Shown: positions 46,285-54,490 of the stretch, one piece after another | Layout: the number at the start of each line of letters is the position of its first letter | How positions within the stretch are numbered: position 1 is the first letter of the stretch | Assembly (NCBI RefSeq): GCF_900117445.1 | Contig: NZ_FPEJ01000013.1 | Location: 558,001-622,000 of the forward strand | DNA length: 64,000 nucleotides | Reading direction: 5' to 3' | DNA from: Hyphomicrobium sp. NDB2Meth4 | Lineage (GTDB): Bacteria; Pseudomonadota; Alphaproteobacteria; Rhizobiales; Hyphomicrobiaceae | The notes under the pieces: model-generated | Databases searched by the model: none | The model's input: only the letters and a program-made list of their open reading frames with translations | What the model was told of the DNA's origin: nothing | Made by a program: the position numbers and the translations under genes

Positions 46285-48288
46285 ATGTTCAAGAAAATTC
46301 TGATCGCCAACCGTGGCGAGATCGCCTGCCGCGTCATCAAGACGGCGCGCAGGATGGGCATCAAGACCGTCGCCGTCTATTCCGATGCCGACCGTGATGC
46401 GCTCCATGTGGAAATGGCCGACGAGGCCGTCCATCTCGGACCGCCCCCCGCAGCCCAATCCTACCTGCTGATCGACAAGATCGTCGAAGCCTGCAAGCAG
46501 ACAGGCGCCGAAGCTGTGCATCCCGGTTACGGCTTCCTGTCCGAGCGCGAGGCATTCCCCATCGCGCTTGAGAAGGCGGGCATCGTCTTCATCGGCCCCA
46601 ATCCCCATGCCATCGCCGCAATGGGCGACAAGATCGAGAGCAAGAAGGCCGCCGCAGCGGCCAAGGTCTCGACCGTCCCCGGCTACATGGGCGAGATCTC
46701 CGACGAGAAGCACGCGGTAAAGATCGCCGAGGAGATCGGCTATCCCGTGATGATGAAGGCCTCTGCCGGTGGCGGTGGCAAAGGCATGCGTATCGCCTAC
46801 AACAGCAAGGAGGTCGAAGAAGGCTTCCCGCTGGCGAAGTCCGAGGCTAAGGCCTCCTTCGGCGATGATCGCATGTTCATCGAGAAGTTCATCGTCGACC
46901 CGCGCCACATCGAAATTCAGCTCATCGGCGATAAGCACGGCAACGTGATCTACCTCGCCGAGCGTGAGTGCTCGATCCAGCGCCGCAACCAGAAGGTCAT
47001 CGAGGAAGCCCCGTCACCACTCCTTGACGAGAAGACCCGCCGCGCCATGGGCGAACAAGCCGTCGCCCTCGCCAAGGCCGTCGGCTACGACAGCGCCGGC
47101 ACCGTCGAGTTCGTCGCCGGTCAGGACAAGAGCTTCTACTTCCTGGAGATGAACACCCGCCTCCAGGTTGAGCACCCGGTCACCGAGCTCATCACCGGCG
47201 TCGATCTCGTCGAGCTGATGATCCGCTCCGCCGCCGGCGAGAAGCTGCCCTTCAAGCAGTCGGATGTGAAGCTGAACGGATGGGCGGTCGAGAGCCGTGT
47301 CTACGCCGAAGATCCATTCCGCAACTTCCTGCCCTCCATCGGTCGTCTGGTGAAGTACCGTCCGCCCGAGGAAGGCACCAAGGACGGCGTCACGGTCCGC
47401 AACGACACCGGTGTGTTCGAGGGCGGCGAAATTTCGATGTTCTACGACCCGATGATCGCCAAGCTGGTGACGCACGCCCCGACGCGCCTCGAGGCCATCG
47501 ATTCCCAGGCTGAGGCACTCGACAGCTTCTATATCGACGGCATCCAGCACAACATTCCGTTCCTGACCGCCCTCATGCAGCATCCGCGCTGGCGCAAGGG
47601 CGCGCTGTCGACGGGCTTTATCAAGGAAGAGTTCCCCGACGGCTTCATCCCGCGTGAAGCCGCCGGCGATGAGCTTCGCGTCGTCGCCGCCGTGGCGGCT
47701 GTAATCGACTATCAGAACAACGTCCGACGCCGCGAAATCACTCAGCAGATGACCGGCCGCCCGGTGCAGTTCGCGCGCCGTCGCATCGCAAACGTCGGCA
47801 AGACCAACATCGCCGTTGAGGTCGATGAGGCCGAGGGCAGCTACAGCGTCGACTTCCCGGAATCCGGCGGCAAGCTGGTGCTCAAGTCCGACTGGCGTCC
47901 CGGAGACCCGGTCTGGAAAGGCATGGTCGGTGACGACGAGGTCGCCGTTCAGGTGCGCGCCATCCTCAACGGTGTGAAGCTCTCCTACCGCGGCATTCAG
48001 GTGCCGGTGTACGTCTACACCGAGCGAGAGGCCGCTCTCGTCGCCGAGATGCCCGAAAAGGTGCCGGCCGACACCTCGAAGTTCTTGCTCTGCCCCATGC
48101 CGGGCCTCGTCAAGGCGATCCATGTTGCCGAAGGCCAGGAAGTCCAGGCCGGCGACGCACTGGCCGTCGTCGAAGCCATGAAGATGGAGAACATCCTTCG
48201 CGCCGAGCGCGACGGGAAGGTTACCAAGATCAACGCCAAGGCCGGTGACAGCCTCGCTGTCGACGCCGTTATTCTCGAGTTCGCCTGA
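46285..48288 (+). CDS. pccA: Propionyl-CoA carboxylase alpha subunit (biotin carboxylase + BCCP)
   Basis: A 667-residue acyl-CoA carboxylase alpha subunit. The biotin carboxylase part (about 1-450) starts MFKKILIANRGEIACRVIKT and has the ATP-grasp glycine loop KASAGGGGKGMRIAY and the EMNTRLQVEHPVTE catalytic segment. A BT-like linker follows, and the C-terminal biotinyl domain ends with EAMKMENILRAE, where Lys633 carries biotin. AGGGG precedes the ATG. It pairs with pccB at 39494; propionyl-CoA specificity is inferred from subunit architecture. Confidence 0.93.
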   Translation: MFKKILIANRGEIACRVIKTARRMGIKTVAVYSDADRDALHVEMADEAVHLGPPPAAQSYLLIDKIVEACKQTGAEAVHPGYGFLSEREAFPIALEKAGIVFIGPNPHAIAAMGDKIESKKAAAAAKVSTVPGYMGEISDEKHAVKIAEEIGYPVMMKASAGGGGKGMRIAYNSKEVEEGFPLAKSEAKASFGDDRMFIEKFIVDPRHIEIQLIGDKHGNVIYLAERECSIQRRNQKVIEEAPSPLLDEKTRRAMGEQAVALAKAVGYDSAGTVEFVAGQDKSFYFLEMNTRLQVEHPVTELITGVDLVELMIRSAAGEKLPFKQSDVKLNGWAVESRVYAEDPFRNFLPSIGRLVKYRPPEEGTKDGVTVRNDTGVFEGGEISMFYDPMIAKLVTHAPTRLEAIDSQAEALDSFYIDGIQHNIPFLTALMQHPRWRKGALSTGFIKEEFPDGFIPREAAGDELRVVAAVAAVIDYQNNVRRREITQQMTGRPVQFARRRIANVGKTNIAVEVDEAEGSYSVDFPESGGKLVLKSDWRPGDPVWKGMVGDDEVAVQVRAILNGVKLSYRGIQVPVYVYTEREAALVAEMPEKVPADTSKFLLCPMPGLVKAIHVAEGQEVQAGDALAVVEAMKMENILRAERDGKVTKINAKAGDSLAVDAVILEFA

Positions 48289-48674
48289 TGTCCAAACGCC
48301 ACCTCATTTCCTCGGGCTCCGAGTTCGAGAAGAAGATCGGCTACTCGCGCGCCGTCGTCGACGGCAAGTGGGTGTTCGTTTCCGGGACCACCGGCTTCGA
48401 TTACGCGACGATGACCATCTCCGATGACATCGTTGCCCAGACCGACCAGTGCTTCAAAAACATCGCCGCCGCCCTCGAAAAGGCTGGGTCGTCGCTCTCC
48501 GACGTCGTGCGGGTGCACTACCTGCTGACGCGGCGCGAGGATTTCGAGCCCATCTGGCCGGTGCTGCAGAAGTACTTCGGCGACGTCCGCCCGGCCTGCA
48601 CCGTCATGGTGACCGGCCTTGTCGACGAGAAGATGCTGATCGAGATCGAGGTCACCGCCCGCAAGGCGGACTGA
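48288..48674 (+). CDS. RidA/YjgF-family protein
   Basis: A 128-residue RidA-superfamily member; the family's RidA deaminates reactive enamine/imine intermediates. The [20 protein letters not shown] opening, [15 protein letters not shown] and [20 protein letters not shown] segment match, including an Arg at the usual active-site position (RPACT). Its ATG overlaps the pccA stop by one base, so it is probably translationally coupled to propionyl-CoA carboxylase. Its own substrate is unknown. Confidence 0.88.
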   Translation: MSKRHLISSGSEFEKKIGYSRAVVDGKWVFVSGTTGFDYATMTISDDIVAQTDQCFKNIAAALEKAGSSLSDVVRVHYLLTRREDFEPIWPVLQKYFGDVRPACTVMVTGLVDEKMLIEIEVTARKAD

Positions 48675-48699
48675 TCCTCGCCTCGCGGAGGCGCCTCAA

Positions 48700-48990
48700 A
48701 TGCCAGACCCGGCCACGCGCACCGTCCACGTCCGCGTCGAAGGCCGGGTGCAGGGCGTCGGCTACCGCGCCTTCGTCGAGCGGACCGCGGTGAGCCTCGC
48801 TCTTCGTGGATGGGTGCGCAACCGGCTCGATGGCTCCGTCGAGGCGGTGCTCCAAGGACCAGATGCGGCGGTCGAGGAGATACTCGCACTTTGCCGAAGC
48901 GGACCGCCCGCCGCGCGTGTCGATCGCGTCGAGATCCTGGGCGAGGGCGTTGGCGCCTTTGCGGGCTTCGAGGTCCGGCCCACCGTCTAG
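48700..48990 (+). CDS. acyP: Acylphosphatase
   Basis: A 96-residue acylphosphatase, hydrolysing acyl phosphates. The signature [16 protein letters not shown] contains the phosphate-binding Arg, and [15 protein letters not shown] the catalytic Asn. It lies 26 nt after the RidA-family gene on the same strand, consistent with an extension of the pccA transcript. The physiological role of bacterial acylphosphatases is not settled. Confidence 0.93.
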   Translation: MPDPATRTVHVRVEGRVQGVGYRAFVERTAVSLALRGWVRNRLDGSVEAVLQGPDAAVEEILALCRSGPPAARVDRVEILGEGVGAFAGFEVRPTV

Positions 48991-49002
48991 GACTTCACCG
49001 CC

Positions 49003-49860
49003 TCAGGCAGGGCGAGCGTACTTGGTCGCGTGCTGCCGCAGTCCCTTGAGAATTGGCTCGTAGGCCTCTTCGTTGCGCGCCTCCGGATAGACCACGTACA
49101 CAGGATAGACGAACTTGCGCGCCCGTTTCGGCTGCCGCAGGCGTCCGCGCGCGATGTGCGATCGGACGAGTCGCGAGGGAAAATAGCCGGAGCACTCGTT
49201 GGCCAACAGGAAGTCGAGCGCCACCGGCCCGAGGTCGAGGCTGAGCCCCGGATTGGTAAACTCAGGGTAGGCCGCAGCATGATCTTGCTGAAAATCCGGG
49301 CCCCAATCGACGAATACATAGTCCGCCGACGTCCGCCGTTGCGTGGCCGGAGCGCTCGTTACCAGGATGAACTCCTCATCGAACAGGTGCTCGATGATCA
49401 GTCCAGGCGGCTGCATGGGCCGGTACATCACCGCCAGATCGAGAGAGCCCTCAATCAGCCGCTGCGTCAGCAGAACCGATAGGCCGCTGGTTGCTGAGAC
49501 GGCGATCCCGGGAATGCTTGACCGCAGCCACGACACCCATCGCAGCAAGAATCCATCCCAGAAAACACCGGGTGCACCGACGGCGAGATGGTCGCTGTGT
49601 TGATCGGAGGTGCCGACTTCGAGTTGGGCACGCTGCCACACGCGCACCAGGGCCAGGGCATGCTTCTGGAACTGCTCCCCCGCGGTCGTAAGCTCGGCGC
49701 CAGACTTGGAGCGCGCAAACAGCGGCCTGCCGAGCATCTCCTCGAGGCCCTTGATGCGAGCCGAGACGGTGGACTGCGTGATGTTCATCTTGCGGGCAGC
49801 ATCGATGAAGCTGCCCATCTCGGCGACCATCAGGAATGTGCGCGCTAGCGTGACGTCCAT
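49003..49860 (-). CDS. LysR-family transcriptional regulator
   Basis: A 285-residue LysR-type regulator. The N-terminal winged helix-turn-helix (MGSFIDAARKMNITQSTVSA, about residues 14-33) and a C-terminal substrate-binding-like domain (about 90-285) are present. Its 3' end nearly meets acyP on the opposite strand, so it probably does not control that operon by divergence. A perfect palindrome with a T-N11-A core lies 37 nt upstream at 49897-49915. Inducer unknown. Confidence 0.9.
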   Translation of the reverse strand: MDVTLARTFLMVAEMGSFIDAARKMNITQSTVSARIKGLEEMLGRPLFARSKSGAELTTAGEQFQKHALALVRVWQRAQLEVGTSDQHSDHLAVGAPGVFWDGFLLRWVSWLRSSIPGIAVSATSGLSVLLTQRLIEGSLDLAVMYRPMQPPGLIIEHLFDEEFILVTSAPATQRRTSADYVFVDWGPDFQQDHAAAYPEFTNPGLSLDLGPVALDFLLANECSGYFPSRLVRSHIARGRLRQPKRARKFVYPVYVVYPEARNEEAYEPILKGLRQHATKYARPA

Positions 49861-49896
49861 TGGCTCATCGAAGCACTGAACACTGACAAAAGCTAT

Positions 49897-49915
49897 CTAT
49901 CGAAATTTTCGATAG
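49897..49915. promoter_or_regulatory. Palindromic LysR operator candidate
   Basis: CTATCGAAA-T-TTTCGATAG is a perfect 9+1+9 inverted repeat. It contains ATC-N9-GAT, the T-N11-A pattern typical of LysR-type binding sites. It lies between the LysR gene (minus) and the divergently oriented Lys/Ala peptide gene (plus), so it could control both. Confidence 0.65.
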
Positions 49916-50036
49916 TGATCACCGGAAAATTCCGTTTGTGAAAGGGGTTGATTCTCACCAAATTGATCTTCGTCCCGGCCGGATCGAATCCGATTCGACT
50001 CCGCGCATCCGGGTTCACAGAGGAAGGACCACTACC

Positions 50037-50123
50037 ATGGCTGCTGCTAAAGCGAAGAAACCCGCTGCGAAGAAGGCCGCTCCTGCAAAGAAGCCGGCCG
50101 CCGCCAAGAAGAAGAAGAAGTAA
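50037..50123 (+). CDS. 28-residue Lys/Ala-rich basic micro-protein
   Basis: A tiny protein (MAAAKAKKPAAKKAAPAKKP then AAAKKKKK), made of Lys, Ala and Pro only apart from Met. AGGAAGG at 50021-50027 is a strong ribosome binding site. Its composition resembles the tails of histone H1-like (HU/AlgP-type) proteins. It lies 31 nt before the next gene and faces the LysR gene. Being composed of simple codons it could also be a chance ORF, but the ribosome binding site argues for translation. Confidence 0.6.
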   Translation: MAAAKAKKPAAKKAAPAKKPAAAKKKKK

Positions 50124-50154
50124 CGATCTCCCCCAGGAGATCACGGGGGCTGCC

Positions 50155-50502
50155 GTGACGACCCTAAAGGCACTTGCGGCATCTCTTTGCGTAGCCCTCC
50201 TGACTGCTCCAAACGCGTTCGCCTCTGCCATTACGAACCGAGATGACACTGACCAGAAGGTCACCATTATCGAGGGAAATGCGGCAACGGACCATATTTT
50301 ACGGCCGTCGGCGACGCTCAAGGAGGTCTGCAACAAGGGCTGCGTGATCCGCCTCAACGGCAATCAAAAAGACGAGTACGAGCTCAAGGGCTCGGAAGTC
50401 GTGTCGATTGAAGGCGGCTACCTCTACTACGCTGGGCCACCCGCATCCGCGGTGCCGCAGGCTGGTGATGCGGACCAGCCTCGAGAGCCCAGCCCGAAGT
50501 AG
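50155..50502 (+). CDS. Small exported protein of unknown function
   Basis: A 115-residue protein with a signal peptide (VTTLKALAASLCVALLTAPN, cleavage near AFASA). The GTG at 50155 is preceded by GGGGG; a longer frame starting at 49948 overlaps the Lys/Ala gene and is rejected. The mature part includes NRDDTDQKVTIIEGNAATDH and VCNKGCVIRLNGNQKDEYEL, with two cysteines that may pair. No known domain was recognised. A bidirectional terminator follows. Confidence 0.72.
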   Translation: MTTLKALAASLCVALLTAPNAFASAITNRDDTDQKVTIIEGNAATDHILRPSATLKEVCNKGCVIRLNGNQKDEYELKGSEVVSIEGGYLYYAGPPASAVPQAGDADQPREPSPK

Positions 50503-50529
50503 AGGCGGACAACCGACGCCACGCTGTGG

Positions 50530-50560
50530 AAGCCCGGCCCAACTTAAGGGCCGGGCTTTC
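50530..50560. terminator. Bidirectional terminator between secreted protein gene and lipB
   Basis: AAGCCCGGCCC at 50530-50540 pairs perfectly with GGGCCGGGCTT at 50548-50558 around AACTTAA. It lies between the ends of two convergent genes. The short T tail on the plus side (CTTTC) is modest. Confidence 0.7.
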
Positions 50561-50565
50561 GCGTT

Positions 50566-51300
50566 TCAGCCCATCGAGCCAGCATCGCAAGAGGCGGTCA
50601 AAGGTGCCGCGCCGTCCTGCGTGACCCCGAAGCGACGTTCGAACTGTGCCCGCAGCACGTTATCCACAACTTCGATATTATCCGTCAGCCCGAGATCGGC
50701 GAGGCTCGTGACGCCATGTTGCGTGATCCCGCACGGCACGATGCCGGCATAGTGCGAAAGGTCGGGCGCCACGTTCAGGCTCAGCCCGTGCAGGCTCACC
50801 CATTTGGAGACCCGCAATCCGATGGCGGCAATCTTGTCCTCCACGCCATCGCCTTTGTCGGGGCGCTGCACCCAGACGCCCACGCGGCCCGGCCGGACCT
50901 CGCCAATCGCACCAAGCTCTGCCAGCGCGCCGATCAGCCACTCTTCGAGACTGGAGACGAACGCGCGCACATCCCCGCCGCGCCGCTTCAAGTCGAGCAT
51001 GACGTACACGATCCGCTGCCCCGGCCCGTGATAGGTGTACCGTCCGCCACGCCCCGTCGCGATCACGGGGAATCGCTCCGGCTCGAGCAGCTCGTCCGCA
51101 CTGGCGCTGGTACCGGCCGTGTAGATGGGCGGATGCTGCAGCAGCCATACCAACTCAGGCGCATTCCCGGCCGCAATCGCGCGCGCCCGTTCCTGCATCG
51201 CCTGGACGGCCTCGGAATAGTCGACCAGCGTCCCGCTTTTGGCCCACTCGACGGGGCTTGCAGCGTGGAGCGGCCCAGCTTTTAAAGCGCCAGAATCCAT
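50566..51300 (-). CDS. lipB: Octanoyltransferase LipB
   Basis: A 244-residue lipoate biosynthesis octanoyl-ACP:protein octanoyltransferase. The conserved [20 protein letters not shown] region (residues 83-102), Lys156 (VEDKIAAIG) and the catalytic Cys190 ([11 protein letters not shown]) are in place. It moves octanoate from ACP to lipoyl domains before LipA adds sulfur. lipA is not in the window. The 3' end abuts a bidirectional terminator. Confidence 0.95.
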   Translation of the reverse strand: MDSGALKAGPLHAASPVEWAKSGTLVDYSEAVQAMQERARAIAAGNAPELVWLLQHPPIYTAGTSASADELLEPERFPVIATGRGGRYTYHGPGQRIVYVMLDLKRRGGDVRAFVSSLEEWLIGALAELGAIGEVRPGRVGVWVQRPDKGDGVEDKIAAIGLRVSKWVSLHGLSLNVAPDLSHYAGIVPCGITQHGVTSLADLGLTDNIEVVDNVLRAQFERRFGVTQDGAAPLTASCDAGSMG

Positions 51301-51416
51301 AGCGATCAGTCTAAGACGCCCGGCTGCTTGCGCCTATGGGGCAGCCCGTGCCGGCTGCGGGGCGATATGCCGCCACGCCTATCCGCAGGACCCGAATTTT
51401 AAGGGCCGCGGCCCGC

Positions 51417-51445
51417 TTGTTCCCGCGGCACAACTTGGCTATATG
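51417..51445 (+). promoter_or_regulatory. Promoter of tRNA-Leu
   Basis: TTGTTC at 51417-51422 and TATATG at 51440-51445 are 17 nt apart. Transcription would begin near 51452, about 16 nt before the mature tRNA 5' end. Confidence 0.6.
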
Positions 51446-51467
51446 AGCGTCCTCGTTCTCCCGGCAT

Positions 51468-51552
51468 GCGGTCGTGGCGGAATTGGTAGACGCACTACCT
51501 TGAGGTGGTAGCGGGGCAACCCGTGGAAGTTCGAGTCTTCTCGACCGCACCA
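51468..51552 (+). tRNA. tRNA-Leu (GAG)
   Basis: An 85-nt tRNA with acceptor stem GCGGTCG (51468-51474) paired to CGACCGC (51542-51548), discriminator A and an encoded CCA end. The anticodon arm CTACC-TTGAGGT-GGTAG gives anticodon GAG, reading CUC/CUU leucine codons. A long variable arm (CGGGGCAACCCG) is typical of class II tRNA-Leu, and the T arm has GTTCGAGTC. Confidence 0.95.
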
Positions 51553-51561
51553 GGACGAACG

Positions 51562-51598
51562 AAACAGCCGGCCCCCATCTGGGGGCCGTTTGCTTTTC
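51562..51598 (+). terminator. Rho-independent terminator after tRNA-Leu
   Basis: CGGCCCCC at 51569-51576 pairs perfectly with GGGGGCCG at 51581-51588 (loop ATCT), followed by the T-rich TTTGCTTTT. It lies 17 nt after the CCA end. Confidence 0.85.
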
Positions 51599-51667
51599 CG
51601 GGCGCCTCTCGCCTGCTCGCACCCCGTTTCACCATCGGCATTTACGATGCGACGGAGCGCCAGCTCG

Positions 51668-53080
51668 CTAGCCGGCTGCCGCTGAAACGGCCACGGCCGC
51701 GCGCTTTCGTTCGTACAGACCGATGATCACATAGGCGGCGCCCGAGCCTGCAAGCGCAACGATGTAGGGTGCCTCCCATTCGAGGCCGAATCGGCCGACG
51801 GCCCAGATCGCCGTTCCAAGCAGGATCGAAACGGTCGCGCTGAGCGGACCGCCGAACCGTGTGAACAGCCCGAACGCCGCCGAGATGAAAACGCCGGCAC
51901 TCCCGAATGCCGATGCGATCTCGACCAGTTCCTTGATGCGGTCCGAGGTGAGAGCCAGAAGAAACGCCGCCCCGGTCAGCGCCACGACGCTGAGACGCGC
52001 CGCGAGCAGCTTGCCGCGTGTACCGAGGCCGGGAATGACGTGCACCACGATGTTGTGCGAGACCTGCGCGCCGGACGCATGCAGGGCCGAATGCACCACC
52101 GACAGGATCGCTGAGATCAGCGCGCCGCCGAAAACGACGTAGTGCCACCGAGGCAGGTAATGCTCGGACAAAACCGCGACCACCTGCTCGGAATCGACGA
52201 GCTTGGCCTTCAGCGCGGGATCCGATTGCACCAGGCCCGCAGCGGCGAGGCCGAGAAAGATCGGCAGGATGCCGATGGCGATGTACATGATGCCGCCGGC
52301 CATCGTGCCCCCGCGGGCCACCACCGCCGACCGTGCACCGAGAAAGCGCGAGATCAGCTCGATCGCCACGAACGACCCGAAGAAAGCGACCGCAACTGCC
52401 TCGAATGCCTCGAGCGGCGTACCGTGCACCTCTGTGGAGAAGGCGAGGTGCTCTGCCGGGACCCCATCGACAGCCGCGCCGACGCCGCCGGCCGCGACCG
52501 AAACGACGATCGTCAGCACGACGAGGCCGATGATGACCGCCGCGCCTTGGAAGAAGTCGGTGACGGCATCAGCCAGCAATCCGCCAATCACCGAATAGGA
52601 AGCAACCAGCACGGCCGCCAGCGTGATCGCATCGCTCAGCGACATGTGGGAAGTGGAACTCAGCACCTGCCCAAAGGCACGGATCTGCGCCGCCGCCCAG
52701 AACACTGACCCCGGCAGCAGCACGACGACGACGAGCTTTTCGACGAACGGGGAGAAGCGGGCGCGAAATACGTCGGCAAAGGTCGTCACCCCTTGGCGCC
52801 ACAGCATCGCTGCATAGAGAAAGCCCGCGGCAATCACAGCCAGGCCATAAGCGAGGGGGTCGACCAAGGCGCCGGAGATGCCCTTGTCGAACACCTCGGC
52901 AGATGTCGCGACGATGGCCTCGGCACCGAACCAGGTTGCGAACACTGAGAAGGCGACCAGCACGGGCCCGAGCCTTCGTCCGGCCAGAATGTAATCGGAC
53001 TCGCTCTTGACCCTTCGCGAAACCCAGATGCCGACCGCGAATTGGGCCAGCACGTAGCCGATCATTCCCAGCAGTATCAT
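51668..53080 (-). CDS. Sodium:solute symporter family transporter
   Basis: A 470-residue membrane transporter of the SSS family with about 12-13 hydrophobic segments. The N-terminal RVKSESDYILAGRRLGPVLV loop and FSVFATWFGAEAIVATSAEV helix are typical, as is GSVFWAAAQIRAFGQVLSST. Substrate (amino acid, sugar, carboxylate or similar) cannot be read from the sequence. The small DUF1622 gene is 97 nt upstream on the same strand, so the two may be co-transcribed. Confidence 0.88.
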   Translation of the reverse strand: MILLGMIGYVLAQFAVGIWVSRRVKSESDYILAGRRLGPVLVAFSVFATWFGAEAIVATSAEVFDKGISGALVDPLAYGLAVIAAGFLYAAMLWRQGVTTFADVFRARFSPFVEKLVVVVLLPGSVFWAAAQIRAFGQVLSSTSHMSLSDAITLAAVLVASYSVIGGLLADAVTDFFQGAAVIIGLVVLTIVVSVAAGGVGAAVDGVPAEHLAFSTEVHGTPLEAFEAVAVAFFGSFVAIELISRFLGARSAVVARGGTMAGGIMYIAIGILPIFLGLAAAGLVQSDPALKAKLVDSEQVVAVLSEHYLPRWHYVVFGGALISAILSVVHSALHASGAQVSHNIVVHVIPGLGTRGKLLAARLSVVALTGAAFLLALTSDRIKELVEIASAFGSAGVFISAAFGLFTRFGGPLSATVSILLGTAIWAVGRFGLEWEAPYIVALAGSGAAYVIIGLYERKRAAVAVSAAAG

Positions 53081-53176
53081 GGCAGCCCCCCGGCAGCGCG
53101 ATCACGCGCCAATCATGTCCGAGGTGCCTTCCAGCCGGCAAGGCCGTTCAGCGAGGCTCGTCGTGGGCGGGGTGTG

Positions 53177-53581
53177 TCACGCGGGCCCAGCCTCTTGTTC
53201 GGCCGCAGCCTCCCGGGCGAGCCGCGTCGTCTCCCATGGCCAGTGGCCGTTGATCTCGACGTCGAGCGAAATCGACAGGAACGTGCGGATGATGACGATG
53301 CCGCCGAGCACAGCGATGCCATCGATGGTCGGATCGACAACTACCGACTTCAGGATGTCCGCCGCGATGAGGATTTCCAGACCCAGCAAGATGCCTCGCC
53401 CAAGGTTCGCGCGATAATCGCGGTAATTGGCGAGAAACCCAGATTGAGATACCCGCACCAGGAACACGGCGGTCGAAACGGCGACGGCAATAAGGATCAC
53501 GGCAAAGGCGGTGATATCCAGCACTTCGCTGGTCCACATCGCCATATCGCGCATCGCCTGCCCGTTGGTCCCCGAAAACAC
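53177..53581 (-). CDS. DUF1622 membrane protein
   Basis: A 134-residue inner-membrane protein of the DUF1622 type. A GTG at 53581 with GGGAG 7 nt upstream is the preferred start; an ATG 27 nt downstream is possible. Three hydrophobic segments and the conserved NLGRGILLGLEILIAADILK and GIVIIRTFLSISLDVEINGHW motifs support the call. It lies upstream of the SSS transporter on the same strand. Function unknown. Confidence 0.85.
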   Translation of the reverse strand: MFSGTNGQAMRDMAMWTSEVLDITAFAVILIAVAVSTAVFLVRVSQSGFLANYRDYRANLGRGILLGLEILIAADILKSVVVDPTIDGIAVLGGIVIIRTFLSISLDVEINGHWPWETTRLAREAAAEQEAGPA

Positions 53582-53677
53582 GGCCTATCTCCCGCAACGC
53601 TCCATTACCGCCAGAGTGGGAGGTTAGGGTTTCGGAAGCGCAAATGTGGGTGATGCAACGAGGAGGGGCGACAGGCT

Positions 53678-54469
53678 TTGTTCTACATCTCAAAACTGGG
53701 CTGGCTGCTGGCCCAGCCATCCATGCTCGTCATCGTTCTGCTGTTGGGCGGCGTCATCCTGCTGGCGACTCGCTTTCAGCGCCTGGCGCGAGCTGCCCTC
53801 ATCGGGGCTGCCTCGCTGGTGGTGGTCGGCGGCATTCTTCCCCTCAGTACCTGGCTGATCCTGCCGCTGGAGGATCGATTTCCGCGTGCTGACCTATCGG
53901 GGGGGCCGATTGACGGCATCGTCGTGCTCGGCGGGGCGGAGGAGGCGCGCGTCGCCAACGGGCGCCACGTCCATGCCCTCAACATGGCCGCCGAGCGCAT
54001 GACGGAGACGATGGCTCTGGCGCGGCGCTTCCCCAACGCGAAGGTCATCTTCACTGGAGGCTCGACGAACATCGTGCTCGGCCCGGCCGTGGAGGCTGAC
54101 GCCGCCGCTAGCCTCTTGCACGATCTTGGCCTTGAGCCGGACCGCCTGCAGGTCGACCGGCAGGCCCGCAATACCTACGAGAATGCGCTCTACGCCAAAC
54201 AGCTGGCCAACCCCAAACCCGGCGAACGCTGGCTGCTGGTGACCTCCGCCTGGCATATGCCGCGCGCGATCGGGCTCTTCCGCAAGGCTGGCTTTCCCGT
54301 AGAAGCCTGGCCCGTCGATTATCGCACGGCCGGTAGCGGCGACATCTTCGTGCCCTTCTACTCACCGTCCGAAGGACTGCGCCGCCTCGACACCGCGGTG
54401 CGCGAATGGGCAGGCCTCTTCGTCAGCTGGCTCACGGGCCAATCGAAATCGATCCTGCCCAAGCCATGA
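53678..54469 (+). CDS. YdcF-like membrane-anchored DUF218 protein
   Basis: A 263-residue protein with two N-terminal membrane segments (about residues 5-30 and 38-60) and a C-terminal DUF218 domain (GIVVLGGAEEARVANGRHVH, VIFTGGSTNIVLG, ARNTYENALYAKQL, SAWHMPRAIGLFRKAG). This is the ElyC/YdcF arrangement linked in E. coli to envelope (peptidoglycan/ECA) biogenesis. The start is TTG at 53678, with AGGAGG 11 nt upstream, a slightly long spacing. It converges on the hydrolase gene. Confidence 0.85.
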   Translation: MFYISKLGWLLAQPSMLVIVLLLGGVILLATRFQRLARAALIGAASLVVVGGILPLSTWLILPLEDRFPRADLSGGPIDGIVVLGGAEEARVANGRHVHALNMAAERMTETMALARRFPNAKVIFTGGSTNIVLGPAVEADAAASLLHDLGLEPDRLQVDRQARNTYENALYAKQLANPKPGERWLLVTSAWHMPRAIGLFRKAGFPVEAWPVDYRTAGSGDIFVPFYSPSEGLRRLDTAVREWAGLFVSWLTGQSKSILPKP

Positions 54470-54490
54470 GGTTGATTGGAGAGGGCCGGC

